From Sternotherus odoratus (Eukaryota > Chordata > Testudines > Kinosternidae), in the NCBI GenBank assembly GCA_032164245.1, contig JAVMKO010000001.1, positions 247,823,644 to 247,887,643 on the forward strand: DNA of 64,000 nucleotides, in the 5' to 3' direction. Made by a program: the position numbers and the translations under genes. Shown one piece after another: positions 12,204-22,725 of the stretch (its first letter is position 1; every line of letters begins with the position of its first letter). Under the pieces are notes generated by a model. It saw nothing but the letters and a program-made list of their open reading frames with translations. It was not told the DNA's origin and ran no database searches.

Positions 12204-12376
12204 CAGGGATCGGCAACGTTGGCACGCGGGACCGCAGCGGTGCTGGCTGCCGCTTCCCACAGCCCCAATTGGACCGGAACGGCGAACCACGGCCAGTGGG
12301 AGCCACAGTCGGTGAAACGGAAGGTAAACAAAGCGGCGGGTCCTGCGGTCCCATGTGCCAACGTTGCCGATCCCTG
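12204..12376. mobile_element. Non-autonomous hAT DNA transposon (MITE), 173 bp
   Basis: The terminal inverted repeats are long: CAGGGATCGGCAACGTTGGC at the left, and its inverse ending GTTGCCGATCCCTG at the right. The inverted match continues inward through GGGACCGCAG and CTGCGGTCCC. Perfect 8-bp TSDs, ccctagtt, lie at 12196-12203 and 12377-12384. No coding capacity. Related sequence occurs at 9594-9775. Confidence 0.93.
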
Positions 12377-12629
12377 CCCTAGTTATACACATGCACCTTG
12401 TATATTGAGTGGAAAGATCTTCTTAGAGTCAAAACATTACTTTTGTCATTAGTGAGGACATAAGTGGGAGAATATGGTTGTGGCTTGCAATGACAATAGC
12501 CATGGGAAATTAGGGGGGGGGAAACAAGGTCTTTTATAAAGAAAAAAAGGGTAAACTTGCCTCTCTTGTCACATTACACAACTGGCATCAGATCTAACAA
12601 CTTGGGTTTAAGCATCAGGCATTGGCAAT

Positions 12630-12735
12630 AGAGATGTGCTACTACTGAAACGCCAACAATAGAGATGGAGTGCTCTGTGGCTGGTGGCCCATACCCCGCC
12701 TGGGGGGTGACGGGCAGAGAGAGAGAGAGACTATT
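12630..12735 (+). repeat. Copy of the unidentified repeat that follows the 5S-like sequence at 22.8 kb
   Basis: 'ctactactgaaacgccaaca', 'ggtggcccataccccgcc' and 'ggggtgacgggcagagagag' match 22890-22958 closely, and both end in a purine-rich GA tract. This copy has no 5S-derived head. I do not recognise the family. It may be the 5' region of a LINE or the body of a SINE. Confidence 0.6.
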
Positions 12736-13641
12736 TTGACAAAGGGTCCTGCTCAAAGAACTTAAGAACAAGACTAAGTAACTATGCGGTATTTCCCCCA
12801 ATTTCTAACAAAAGGGGAAAAAATCACGACTAAAGTAAACCAAACACCACAACAAACTAACAGCTGGCACTTTATGGTACATACAGTGAGATGGCCACGG
12901 AGGCAACTGCACAAGTAACAGATTTATTTTATGTCTTTGATATAGTGACAACTAATTAAGTCAGAGAACCTGAGAGAGAGAAAGGGCTAGTTCATTGAAC
13001 CAAGTACATCCAAACTGGAAGTGGAATGACAACTTAAAATTAGTAGATATATGTTTAGGGCAATGTACAATATATTTTTTAAAGAAATCTGTTTCTGTGA
13101 TAAATGATATGACAAAAATAAAGCTAATTTCTCTGTGGTTCATTGTGGGAATCGACTGAAAAAAGTCAAGTTATGGACTGCCTTCCTCAAGAATGAGAGG
13201 AGCACTGTATTGTTGCTATAGATTTACTCCCTATGCCATTTTTCTTTTACAGAAGAAACTAGGAGGCCTCTGTTGACTGGAGAATTAAATATTTTTCCTC
13301 ATCACTGAAGCTGATTCATTTGTCTGCCTTTTCTTTTGCTCCACTTTTTGTTCCTTCCTGAATTCATTTTTCTTTAAATCTTTATCATTCCCTTAAACTG
13401 CCTTCATAGGCATAACCATTTTAATAACAAAAGTAATCCTCATTTAGAGGCTGACCCAAACCCCATTAATTCAATGTTTAGTGGTTCCCCTGACTTCTAT
13501 GGGCTTTGGATCAGACCCTTGTGTTAGATGGTGCTTTTAAGCCCCACTTCAGCAAAGCACTTGAGCATAGTGCAGCTCCGCCCAAGTGCTTAAATATGTC
13601 TAATTCAATTTGGAGAACCAAAGCGATACAACAAACGGACA
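12736..13641. other. No gene recognised
   Basis: Unique-looking DNA. A weak copy of the dispersed 'cccattaattcaatg' type repeat lies at about 13450-13520. Frames in this stretch are short and overlap on opposite strands. Confidence 0.35.
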
Positions 13642-13702
13642 GGAAGTGCGGAGCACGTTTGCAAGATTTTGAGATTGTCTACCACATGTACTTTTCATTG
13701 CA
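13642..13702 (-). repeat. 61-bp inverted-repeat unit, right copy
   Basis: Reverse-complement partner of 12086-12146. It starts 'ggaagtgcggagcacg' and ends 'cttttcattgca'. Divergence from its partner is roughly 8 percent by eye. Confidence 0.75.
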
Positions 13703-13904
13703 CATAGTGAATGTGACTGAGAGTATTTGTTTAATTGAGGCTGTGGCTGTTGAGTGATATTTTTGGCACCTAGAACTGTTTGATCTAGATCCCCCAAAAA
13801 CAAGCAGGGGAAAATATTTTGCACCAACAAAATGTGGATGCAGCCTCAGACTTGCATAGTTCCCTCTTTGTGCTGGGGAGCCCTCCATTGGGGACACTCC
13901 AGTG

Positions 13905-14181
13905 CAGTCATGGGCAACCCCTGGCCTGTCAGGGTAATCTGATGGCGGGCAGCCAGACAGTTTGTTTACATTTTCACCCTCATCCACAGCTCACAATGGT
14001 CGTGGTTCGTCATTCCTGGCCATGGAGAGCTTTGGGAAGTGGCACGGACTGCAAGGGCGTTTTGGTCACCGTTTCCCACCGCTCTCTGGCAGGTAACAGA
14101 GGGCCACTGGGAGCTGCAGGCGGCCATGCAAATGTAAACAATCTAGCATGTGGCCCCCAGGTTGCAGGTTGCCCACAACAG
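13905..14181. mobile_element. Probable hAT-type MITE, about 277 bp
   Basis: The ends read cagtcatgggcaac on the left and gttgcccacaacag on the right, an imperfect inverted repeat. The motif 'tgggcaacc' near a Charlie-like end suggests the hAT superfamily. I could not find matching 8-bp flanks, so the boundaries are approximate. The inside is GC-richer than the surroundings and carries no gene. Confidence 0.5.
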
Positions 14182-14384
14182 TGTCATACTAACATGGAAA
14201 GCCTTGGCAATGCAAGTCTATTGGAGCCATACTGCTAAGAACTGGATGGGATTACCTGGGGACCCAAGATCCTGGAGGATCTGGGAGCTGAATCCCTTTT
14301 TTCTTCTGCAGAAATGCAATGTCTTCACTGCAAGGACCCCTACCATTGGAAAACCCTCAGGAGGAAGAGATCTGGCAGAGACTA

Positions 14385-15143
14385 TGTCAGGATTGCCTCC
14401 CCACTCTGAACTCTAGGGTAAAAATGTGGGGACCCACATGAAAATGAAATAACCCCCCAAACTTACTTTATCATCTTAGGTTAAAAATTTTTCCCCAAAA
14501 CACAAACTTCTCCTGTGTCTAGACTTGGAATATCGGCTGCCACCACCAATTTAAGCCCATAAAACAATGGGTTTGGGTAAATTGGAACACCCTCCCCCCC
14601 TTTAACACCTCCCAAATCTCCTCCCTTTACCTGGGAGATGCTTGAGAAACAAAGAAAACACCCCTCATTTTCTGTGAGACTTGTCCAATCCAAACCAGGA
14701 TCTATCCAAGGGAAACAAGCAGTCAGAGTCTTAAAAGAAAGATTTTAATTAAAGAAAAAAAGAAGGGATGTACAGAAATCAATAGAAAAAAAACCACTTG
14801 CATCACACAGCAACCCCCTCCCTAGGAATTCTTCCTCTGCTAAAGCTTAACAGTATAAGGAACACCATGGATCAATTATCAAGTGATACAATTCAAGCAT
14901 ATAATTCACTTACTACTGAATTTGACTTGTTAGAAGATTATAGATAGGTAGAGTAAAAGACATAGGTGTGGTTCATCCCATAGCCGGAGAGAACAGAGCG
15001 AGAGCGAGCTAAAACTGAAACTAAAAACTCTCTTTGTCTCCAAGGTTGATTAGCATCTCCGGTTCATCATCCCCTCTCATGTTACCTTCAGGTTAACCCT
15101 TTATAGGTAAAAAGTAATTCTAGGCTACTTTATACTTATGACA
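14385..15143 (-). mobile_element. Solo LTR of an endogenous retrovirus-like element, 759 bp
   Basis: The segment begins TGTCAGG and ends TTATGACA, so on either strand it opens with TG and closes with CA. Perfect 5-bp duplications, gacta, lie at 14380-14384 and 15144-15148. That arrangement is a solo LTR left by recombination between two LTRs. The minus orientation is inferred because that strand carries an AATTAAA polyadenylation-like signal (complement near 14745). No gag, pol or env lies beside it. A diverged copy is at 52008-52808. Confidence 0.82.
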
Positions 15144-15148
15144 GACTA

Positions 15149-16670
15149 AGACAACAGAAAAAGATTCTGATACAGTAGGAAACTGAATACATTCTTTGAG
15201 CTTCTTTTCTACTAGTTCCCAGGTTGCTCTCTGCACAGTGAAACCATTTCAAGACTACATCACATTTGAGAAAAGAGTCGATTCTATCACCCTTTAAATA
15301 AAAATCAGATAAATAAATAAAAGCAAATTTATCCCACTCTATTCTATGCACAATCCTATTCACAGAGTTATAGTTGTTAAGGGATTTTTTAAAAGTTTGC
15401 AAATCTCATTATCAGCAATGATTAAACATGGATGGCTAACCCTGGAGATGAATTTGAAAAGAATGCTAAAGCAGTGAACGTTTGCCTCCAGATAATCAAG
15501 CCTAGAAAACAGAGTATAAAGAATATTTGTATATATTCCAAGTCACTCCAAACTATACCATTTTTCTGAGCATAGTTATCCACTTCTTCAATGCTTCACT
15601 AACAACTTATTTCTACTTTAGCAGTGCTTCCAAACAGATATTTTCTATCTTTAAATGAATATTTTAAATTTTCAGAGGAAAACTGAAAACTTGGGGGTAG
15701 GGTAGTATGAAGAGTTGACGTTTTCTGCTGAAAAGAAATAGCTTGTGAAAAAATTGACTAAAAAAATCCCATTTGCCATTGAAAAAACAATTTTGGTGAA
15801 AAAAATGTTTTGACCAGTCCTGCTTGTAACTGTCTCCCAACTTGTCCACAGTGGTGCTATTCCCACTCTTTTGAATTTGTCTTAATAATTACATGTGGCA
15901 TTCAGTGAATTTCTAGGTTAGTGAGGTTGGTGTCCACCAGTAAGGTAAATGCAAATAATACAATTTCCTTTCTAGATTTTATGGAAATCAATCTCAACAC
16001 TGTCAATGTTAGTGGCTTTCAATCAGAAGAGAACTGTATAGTGATTTTTTTCCCCTTCTCCAGATAACAGAGTGTAAAAAGAAAAATCACCTTGTGTAGG
16101 CGTGTGTCAGCACAGTTAGCGGGTAGTTGGACTCTGTCCCACAGAAATGCTCTGATGTATCTGATATATGAATTACACTAGGTTGCAGTAGAGGATAAAC
16201 AGAGTACTTCTCATGACCCGTGTCTATGTTTTGCTAAGAGAGAGAAAGACAAATATAATAGTTTTGGGCCTGGAACATATTGTACTCAAGTCAAGATGTT
16301 GGTTATTCCATAGCTCATATTAGCCTTAACCTGTCCATATTGTCTTTGTAGGAAGAGTTATGCCAGTATTCTCAAAAATTCTATTTCTGCCCCTGCAGAG
16401 CTCAACATTTTCTGGGCAGAGATATATGAAGACTCAGAAGTATACTTACCGTTCTCACATAAGTTGTCATGCAATGATATTTTGTTCACCTTGGCCAACT
16501 GGAAAGTCAAAGTCAGAAATTGCATAGGAAGCACACACACACAAAAACAAAAAACATAAAACATGAGTGGTCCAAAGAACATTTTTTAGGATGTTGGTGA
16601 ATGTTATTTTTTTCTTAGGACTCAAGTGAATCAACTTCTCCAGGATATCTATTTTGAGATGTATATATTG

Positions 16671-16671
<1 letters not shown>
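15149..16671. other. No gene recognised
   Basis: AT-rich DNA with only short chance frames. No repeat family recognised and no RNA gene seen. Confidence 0.35.
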
Positions 16672-16753
<82 letters not shown>

Positions 16754-16754
16754 A
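16672..16754. repeat. (AAAG)n microsatellite
   Basis: About 20 uninterrupted tetranucleotide units. It creates long artificial open frames of K/E/R on one strand and F/L/S on the other. Confidence 0.98.
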
Positions 16755-17023
16755 GCTAATCTGAGCACAAACGTTACTGCAGTAGGATTGTTGAAATTGG
16801 TTGAACACAGCAAAACTAGCATTTTCAAACAAATATTTATATTCTAAAAGCAGATAATTTCAGCCATGTGTGTGGCACTTTATGTTCACTATTTCCTTAC
16901 ATATTCATATGTGAAGTTGTTCACATTTCACTGTTAATCAATCATTATCTTCCTGTTTAATAATTTTCAGTCTCTCAATCAAGGAACTGAGACAATACCT
17001 TGCAACTTAGTCACAGTCACACA

Positions 17024-17889
17024 CAGGGCCGGCGACAGGGGGGTACAATGGGTACAGCTGTACCGGGCCCCGGACTTCAGGGGGGCCCCTGAAGTCCAGG
17101 GCGGGTACTCAGCTGTACCCGTTGTCGCTGGGGCTGTGAGCGAGGCGCGGCTCGGGCAGCCGCTGCCGCGCTCACCAGCCCCCTCCCCCGGCACCCAGCA
17201 GCCTCCCCCGCCCCCCTTTGCTTCTGGCCGGGCCACGCGGCCGCAGTGGGGTTGGGACCCGCAGGAGGTAGGAGACCGGCGGGGGGGGGGGGCTCGGGCG
17301 GCGGGAGATCGGTGGGGGGGGGCCCGCAGGAGGCAGGAGACCGGCCGGGGGGGGTGCAGGAGATCGGCCGGGGGGGGCCCACGGGAGGCAGGAGACCGGC
17401 AGGGGGGGGCCTCGGGTGGCGGGAGATCGTCCACGGAGTGGGGGCCTGCGGGAGGCAGGAGACGGGGGGGAGGGGGCGCAGGAGATCGGCCGGGGGGGGG
17501 CGCAGGAGGTAGGAGACCGGCGGGGGGGGCTCGGGCGGCGGGAGATCGGCCGGGGAGGGGGGGGCCCGCGGGAGGCAGGAGATGGGGGGGCCCACGGGAG
17601 ATCGGCCGGGGGGGGGGTGCGGGCGGTGGGGGGGGCCGCGGGTGGCAAGAGACTGGCGGGGGGGGGCATGGGTGGCGGGAGACTGGCGGGGGGGCCACGG
17701 GCGGCGGGAGACTGGCGGGGGGCCCTCCGCAGGCGGCGGGAGACTGGTGGGGGGGGCCGCGGGTGGCGGGAGACTGGCGGGGGGGCCCCGCGGGCGGCGG
17801 GAGACCGGGGGGGGGGCACGGGCGGCAGGAGACCAGGGGGGGCGTACGGTCTGCTGTACGGGGCCCCAAAATTCCTGTCGCCAGCCCTG
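17024..17889. mobile_element. hAT element with an expanded G-rich minisatellite, 866 bp
   Basis: The element starts CAGGGCCGGCGACAGG and ends CCTGTCGCCAGCCCTG, one mismatch apart. Perfect 8-bp TSDs, gtcacaca, lie at 17016-17023 and 17890-17897. Inside, 17065-17105 holds a palindrome around 'cttcaggggggcccctgaag'. From about 17265 to 17850 the plus strand is a degenerate minisatellite of about 30-45 bp units built from 'cgggaggcaggagaccgg' and 'gggcggcgggagatcgg' separated by runs of 6-10 G. The long open frames (up to 296 codons, P/R-rich or G/R-rich) are products of this composition and not genes. Confidence 0.93.
17265..17850 (+). repeat. G-rich minisatellite inside the hAT element
   Basis: About 18 to 20 degenerate units, each with GGAGA(C/T)(C/T)GG or GGAGACTGG followed by a G run of 5 to 10. 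Multiple adjacent G runs make intramolecular G-quadruplex formation on the plus strand very plausible. Confidence 0.9.
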
Positions 17890-17897
17890 GTCACACA

Positions 17898-18519
17898 TCA
17901 TGAATAATGAACAAAATGAACAGTTTGCCAATATCTTTGGGATGAAAATTGTTCACCCAAAGTTTTTGGAGAATACACATGAAGAACAAAAAGCCTGGGC
18001 AGAAGCCAGGATAAGTTCACATATTATCTGTGAGCAGGAAGAAATAGTGATTTTCTTCAGGTAACAATGAATAATTTGACAAGCTTGTTTCATTGCCAGT
18101 AAAACAAATACTTCATTATATAAAATTAGGTCTGATCCTTCTCTTACAAGCATGCAGATCATTACTCACACAAAAAGTAATATTGACTTCATACCATGGA
18201 CTGGGAGAAGCGGCATATGCTGCAGCCCTTACAATGGTTCCACATTGACGCGTGGATTTCACTGCCCAAAGCATGCCCACACACACACACACTTCAACCA
18301 CAAATATGATTAGTACCACACATTTGATTACTCAACCTTTGGCCAGATGAAGTAAATTTCATGGAGTGAATGATACACTTTAATCATGTGTCTGATGACT
18401 TCAAAGATGTGTTAGATAAAAATAATAACTAAATGATGATCTCTAAACGTTAGAGTACATTTTCTCACTAGGAAGATGAAATAGCACCAGCTTTCTATTT
18501 ATCTTTTCATTTATATCTT
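17898..18519. other. No gene recognised
   Basis: Short unique-looking segment between two mobile elements. A (CA)n run lies at about 18279-18292. Nothing else is seen. Confidence 0.4.
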
Positions 18520-19963
18520 ACTAGCATAAGTGCCCAGCGTTGCTCGGGTCAGTCGGAGGTGGGGAGGGGGCAGACAGCTGACACCCCCTGACCAACCCCA
18601 ACACCCACACCTCACCCCTTACCCACCCCGACACCTTCCCACCCCCCCTGACCAACCCCAACACCCCCCGGCTCACTTACCCCCCGACCAAACCTGACAA
18701 CCCCACCTGACCCCCCCAAGCAAACCCAACACCCCCACCTCACCCCCCGACCGAACCCGACACCCCCACCTGACCCCCTGAGCAAATCTGACACCCCCAC
18801 CTCACCCCCCGACCGAACAGTGTATTTAATAATCTGTGTGCTACACAGTGCACCGTGAGCTGGGGGGGTGTCGGGTTTGGTCTGGGGGGGTGGGAAGTTG
18901 TCGGGGTGGGTGAGGTGTGGGTGCTGGGGTTGGTCAGGGGGGTTTGCGGTTTGTGGGGGGGTGAGATGGGGGTGTCGGGTTCGGTCAGGGGGTAAGTGAG
19001 CCGGGGGGTGTCGGGTTTGGTCTGGGGGGGTGGGAAGTTGTCGGGGTGGGTGAGGGGTGAGGGGTGGGTGTTGGGGTTGGTCAGGGGGTGTTGCGGTTGG
19101 TGGGGGGGTGAGGTGGGGGTGTCGGGTTTGCTTGGGGGGGTGAGGTGGGGTGTCGGGTTTCGTCGGTGGGTAAGTGAGCCAGGGGGTGTCGGGTTTGGTC
19201 TGGGGGGGTGGGAAGGTGTCGGGGTGGGTGAGGGGTGAGGTGTGGGTGTTGGGGTTGGTCAGGGGGTGTTGCGGTTGGTGGGGGGTGAGGTGGTGGTGTC
19301 GGGTTTGGTGGGGGGGTAAGTGAGCCGGGGGGGGGGGGGTCGGGTTTGGTCTGGGCACTCACCCCGACACCTTCCCCCCCAGACCAAACCCGACACCCCC
19401 ACCTCACCCCCCCACCAATCGCAACACCCCCAGACCGAACCCAACACCCCCACCTCACTTACCATCCCACCAAACCCAACTCGGATCCGTCGCAGGTGGG
19501 GAGGGTGCCCAGAGCCGAGGGATTCCGGGGACCTTTGCAGGTGGGGGGGGGGCACAGAGCTTATGGAGTCCGGGGTTCCGTTGGGAGGGGGAGAGGGGCA
19601 GAGAACCGAGGGATCTCCGGGGTTCCGTTGGGAGGGGGGAGGGGCAGAGAACTGAGGGATCTCCGGGGTTCCGTTGGAGGAGGGAGGGGTGAGCTGAGCG
19701 AGTGAGGTGTCTGTTGGAGTGGGGTATTATGACATCATCACCACCTAACCGCCCAGCCGATGTGATTGGCCCTGAAAGACTTTCACCCCTGGGGGGCGTC
19801 AGAGGTGAGATCCGAAAATTTTTTGACCCTTACCAGCATCTAGACCCTAATACTCCTCACTGTACCAAATTTAAAGTCTCTGGGTCAAACGGTGCGGGAG
19901 GAGTTCGCTGTCATACGTACATACATACATACATACATACACCACTTGACTTTTATATATATG
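18520..19963 (+). mobile_element. G/C-rich retroelement-like unit, copy 1
   Basis: It begins actagcataagtgcccagcg, whose 'GCCCaGCGTTGCTCGGG' forms a small hairpin. It ends with a conserved 3' block ('cactgtaccaaatttaaag', 'ggtgcgggaggagttcgc'), a (CATA)n tract and 'gacttttatatatat'. Such a 3' end with a microsatellite tail suggests target-primed retrotransposition, but I cannot name the family. The interior is a C-rich arm (18590-18810), a non-repetitive pivot (18811-18860), then a G-rich arm of the inverted sequence (to about 19350), a second C-rich stretch, and 47-bp VNTR units (about three). The frames here are compositional artefacts. Confidence 0.7.
18811..18860. repeat. Pivot sequence between inverted C-rich and G-rich arms, copy 1
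   Basis: Starts gaccgaacagtg and ends caccgtgagc. It is identical in copy 2 (20248-20297). The left arm repeats 'cccccgaccaaacc' and 'ctcacttacc'; the right arm repeats their complements 'ggtttggtc' and 'ggtaagtgag'. The whole could fold back on itself. Confidence 0.8.
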
Positions 19964-21777
19964 ACTAGCATAAGTGCCCGGCGTTGCTCGGGTCAGTCGG
20001 AGGTGGGGAGGGGGCAGACAGTTGACACCCCCTGACCAACCCCAACACCCACCCTTCACCCACCCTGACATCTTCCCACCCCCCCGACCAACCCCAAGAC
20101 CCCCCCGGCTCACTTACCCCCCGACCAAACCCGACAACCCCACCTGACCCCCCAAAACAAACCCGACACCCCCACCTCACCCCCTGACCAAACCCGACAC
20201 CCCCACCTCACTCCCTGAGCAAACCCGACACCCCCACCTCACCCCCCGACCGAACAGTGTATTTAATAATCTGTGTGCTACACAGTGCACCGTGAGCCGG
20301 GGGGGGGGGGGTGTCGGGTTTGGTCGGGGGGTCAGGTGGGGGTGTTGGGTTTGCTTGGGGGGGTCAGGTGGGGTTGTCGGGTTTGGTCGGGGGGTAAGTG
20401 AGCCGGGGGGGTGTAGGGTTTGGTCTGGGGGGGTGGGAAGGTGTTGGGGTGGGTGAGGGGTGAGTGTTGCGGTTGGTCAGGGGGTGTTGCGGTTGGTGGG
20501 GGGTTGAGGTGGGGGTGTCAGGTTTGCTTGGGGGGATGAGGTGGGGGTGTCAGGTTCGGTCGGGGGGTAAGTGAGCCAGGGGGTGTCGGGTTTGGTGTGG
20601 GGGGGTGGGAAGGTGTTGGGGTGGGTGAGGGGTGAGGGGTGGGTGTTGGGGTTGATCAGGGGGTGTTGCGGTTGGTGGGGGGGTGAGGTGGCGGTGTTGG
20701 GTTTGGTCGGGGGGTAAGTGAGCCGGGGGGGGTGTCGGGTTTGGTCTGGGCACCCACCCCAACACCTTCCCCCCCCCCAGACCAAACCCAACACCCACAC
20801 CACACCCCTCACCCCCCCGACACCTTCCCACCCCCCAGACCAACCCCGACACCCCCCGGCTCACTTACCCCCCGACCAAACCCGACACCCCCACCTCACC
20901 CCCCCAAGCAAACCCAACACCCCCACCTCACCCCCCCACCAACCGCAACACCCCCTGACCAACCCCAACACCCCCACCTCACCCCCCCGACCGAACCCGA
21001 CACCCCCACCTCACTTACCGTCCCACCAAACCCAACTCAGATCCGTCGCAGGCGGGGAGGGGGCCCAGAGCCGAGGGATTCCGGAGACCTTCGCAGGTGG
21101 GGGGGGGGGGCACAGAGCTGATGGAGTCCGGGGTTGAGGTGGGAGGGGCAGAGAACTGAGGGCTCTCCGGGGTTCCGTTGGGAGGGGGGAGGGGCAGAGA
21201 ACGGAGGGCTCTCCGGGGTTCCGTTGGGAGGGGGGAGGGGCAGAGAACTGAGGGATCTCTGGGGTTCCGTTGGGAGGGGGGAGGGGCAGAGAACTGAGGG
21301 ATCTCCGGGGTTCCGTTGGGAGGGGGGAGGGGCAGAGAACTGAGGGATCTCCGGGGTTCCGTTGGGAGGGGGGAGGGGCAGAGAACTGAGGGATCTCCGG
21401 GGTTCCGTTGGGAGGGGGAGGGGCAGAGAACGGAGGGATCTCCGGGGTTCCGTTGGAGGAGGGAGGGGTGAGCTGAGCGAGTGAGGTGTCTGTTGGAGGG
21501 GGGTATTATGACATCATCACCACCTAACCGCCCAGCCGATGTGATTGGCCCTGAAAGACTTTCACCCCTGGGGGGCGTCAGAGGTGAGATCCGAAAATTT
21601 TTCGACCCTTACCAGCATCTAGACCCCAAGACCCCTCACTGTACCAAATTTCAAGTCTCTGGCTCAAACGGTGCGGGAGGAGTTCGCAGTCATACGTACA
21701 TACATACATACATACATACATACACACATACATACACCACTTGACTTTTATATATATAGATAGATAGATAGATAGAT
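19964..21777 (+). mobile_element. G/C-rich retroelement-like unit, copy 2, directly abutting copy 1
   Basis: Same organisation as copy 1: 'actagcataagtgcccgg' start, C-rich arm, identical pivot (20248-20297), G-rich arm, a second C-rich arm, expanded 47-bp VNTR (21130-21465), the block 'aaccgcccagccgatgtgat', the 3' block, (CATA)n and then (GATA)n. It starts immediately after the 'tatatatatg' end of copy 1, so the two are in head-to-tail tandem. Total length is about 1.8 kb against 1.44 kb, mostly from VNTR growth. Confidence 0.7.
21130..21465 (+). repeat. 47-bp VNTR, about seven units
   Basis: The unit reads 'gttccgttgggagggggg', then 'aggggcagagaac', then 'tgagggatctccgggg'. Copy 1 carries only about three units at 19570-19690. 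Units differ by single substitutions such as ctgaggg/cggaggg. Confidence 0.88.
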
Positions 21778-22097
21778 GATCATTCTTACATAAAATCTAT
21801 GCCTCTTTTAGATTTCAGATTGAAATTGTTAAATTATTAGTATTTTCTGGCTTATGTTTTGCACATCCATACCGGGCACCTTTCCATGTTACTTTTGTCA
21901 TTGGATGTCATATTTACACACTCAATAGGTGATGGAAGTTTTGTTGTTGTCTCTCTCACACACATCTACTGTTAACTATATTTTTTTGCAGTAGATTTTT
22001 CTGGCTTTCTGAAAGGGAAACTGATAATTGTGTATATTTTTTAGTAAGTTCTGTACAGTAATTGAGCACTTTTGTCCATGGTCTTAGTATTTATAAA
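21778..22097. other. No gene recognised
   Basis: AT-rich DNA after the (GATA)n tail. No repeat or gene seen. Confidence 0.4.
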
Positions 22098-22346
22098 TCC
22101 TATATAATAAAAGGCCAGAGGATGTTTGTCCGAAGCCGTCATGCGCGGTAGAGATGGCCCGGACAAACAGCATGCTGGGATTTGTAGTTCGGTGGCACAA
22201 AATGGCCACTGTGCGTGCGCCGCCGTGAGCCGTAGAGATGGCCTGGACAAACAGCATCCTGGGATTTGTAGTTCGGCAGCCGCCGCAAGGTGTTACCATT
22301 ATTCTTGCGCCAGAGAACTCTCTGGGCCGGATGCAGCAATCACTAG
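22098..22346 (+). mobile_element. Helitron-like non-autonomous element, 249 bp
   Basis: It starts TCCTATATAATAAAAGGC, the 5' terminus I know from vertebrate Helitrons, after an A. It ends ...CACTAG, preceded by a short hairpin 'ccagagaactctctgg' about 16 nt upstream, which fits the CTRR end plus subterminal hairpin. The base after CTAG is g rather than the expected T, so the 3' end is slightly uncertain. Inside is a tandem duplication of about 85 bp, each half with 'gtagagatggcc', 'ggacaaacagcat' and 'ctgggatttgtagttcgg'. Confidence 0.68.
22168..22281 (-). promoter_or_regulatory. Two ZNF143-like motifs carried by the Helitron
   Basis: On the minus strand both halves read GAACTACAAATCCCAG followed by CATGC or GATGC, close to the ZNF143/SBS consensus ACTACAAYTCCCAGMATGC found at CpG promoters. 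Between them lie 'aaaatggcc' (YY1-like) and 'gtgcgtgcgcc' (NRF1-like). This is motif matching by eye and binding is not shown. Confidence 0.5.
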
Positions 22347-22725
22347 GTGAAAATCTGTGCTATGTAGGTCAACTGGATGATCCTAGCGGCTGCTTTGATC
22401 TTCAAATCTAATAATTTGTATCTGGTCAATTGTAGTCAATGTGGCTGAGAAAACGTTGCGGTGGAAACCTTATATTTGGAATCCCTTCACTTTTGTGCCT
22501 TTAAATGCAGAATCCTAATGTGGTGTGACAGCAATTCCATGCAGAGAATGAAAGTTTGGTTCCGCATGTGCAGCTCTCACTGTCCCCAAGTGGTGTATCA
22601 GAGCAGTTGTGCTTTCGGTTAGTGAAAATGTGACCTCTGGTAACAGTTTTATTTGTTTTCAAAGAAATATACTTTAAATAAATATAATTACAATATACCA
22701 CTTAATATATATTAATAGTATGGTT

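Noticed and set aside
16467..16832. Frame with repeated FLSFFLS, and similar at 51583-51888
   Set aside because: Encoded by (AAAG)n microsatellites, not a membrane protein.
16979..17931. Long overlapping frames (240-296 codons) rich in proline, arginine or glycine
   Set aside because: They lie entirely in the G-rich minisatellite of a hAT element, overlap on both strands and all frames, and have no domain. They reflect composition only.
18612..20864. Proline/threonine/histidine-rich and glycine/valine-rich frames
   Set aside because: Products of the C-rich and G-rich tandem arrays in the two retroelement-like units. They shift register with array length and lack any conserved motif.
17265..21465. 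CpG-island promoter of a host gene
   Set aside because: All GC enrichment lies within defined mobile elements and their tandem arrays, and no adjacent exon is visible.
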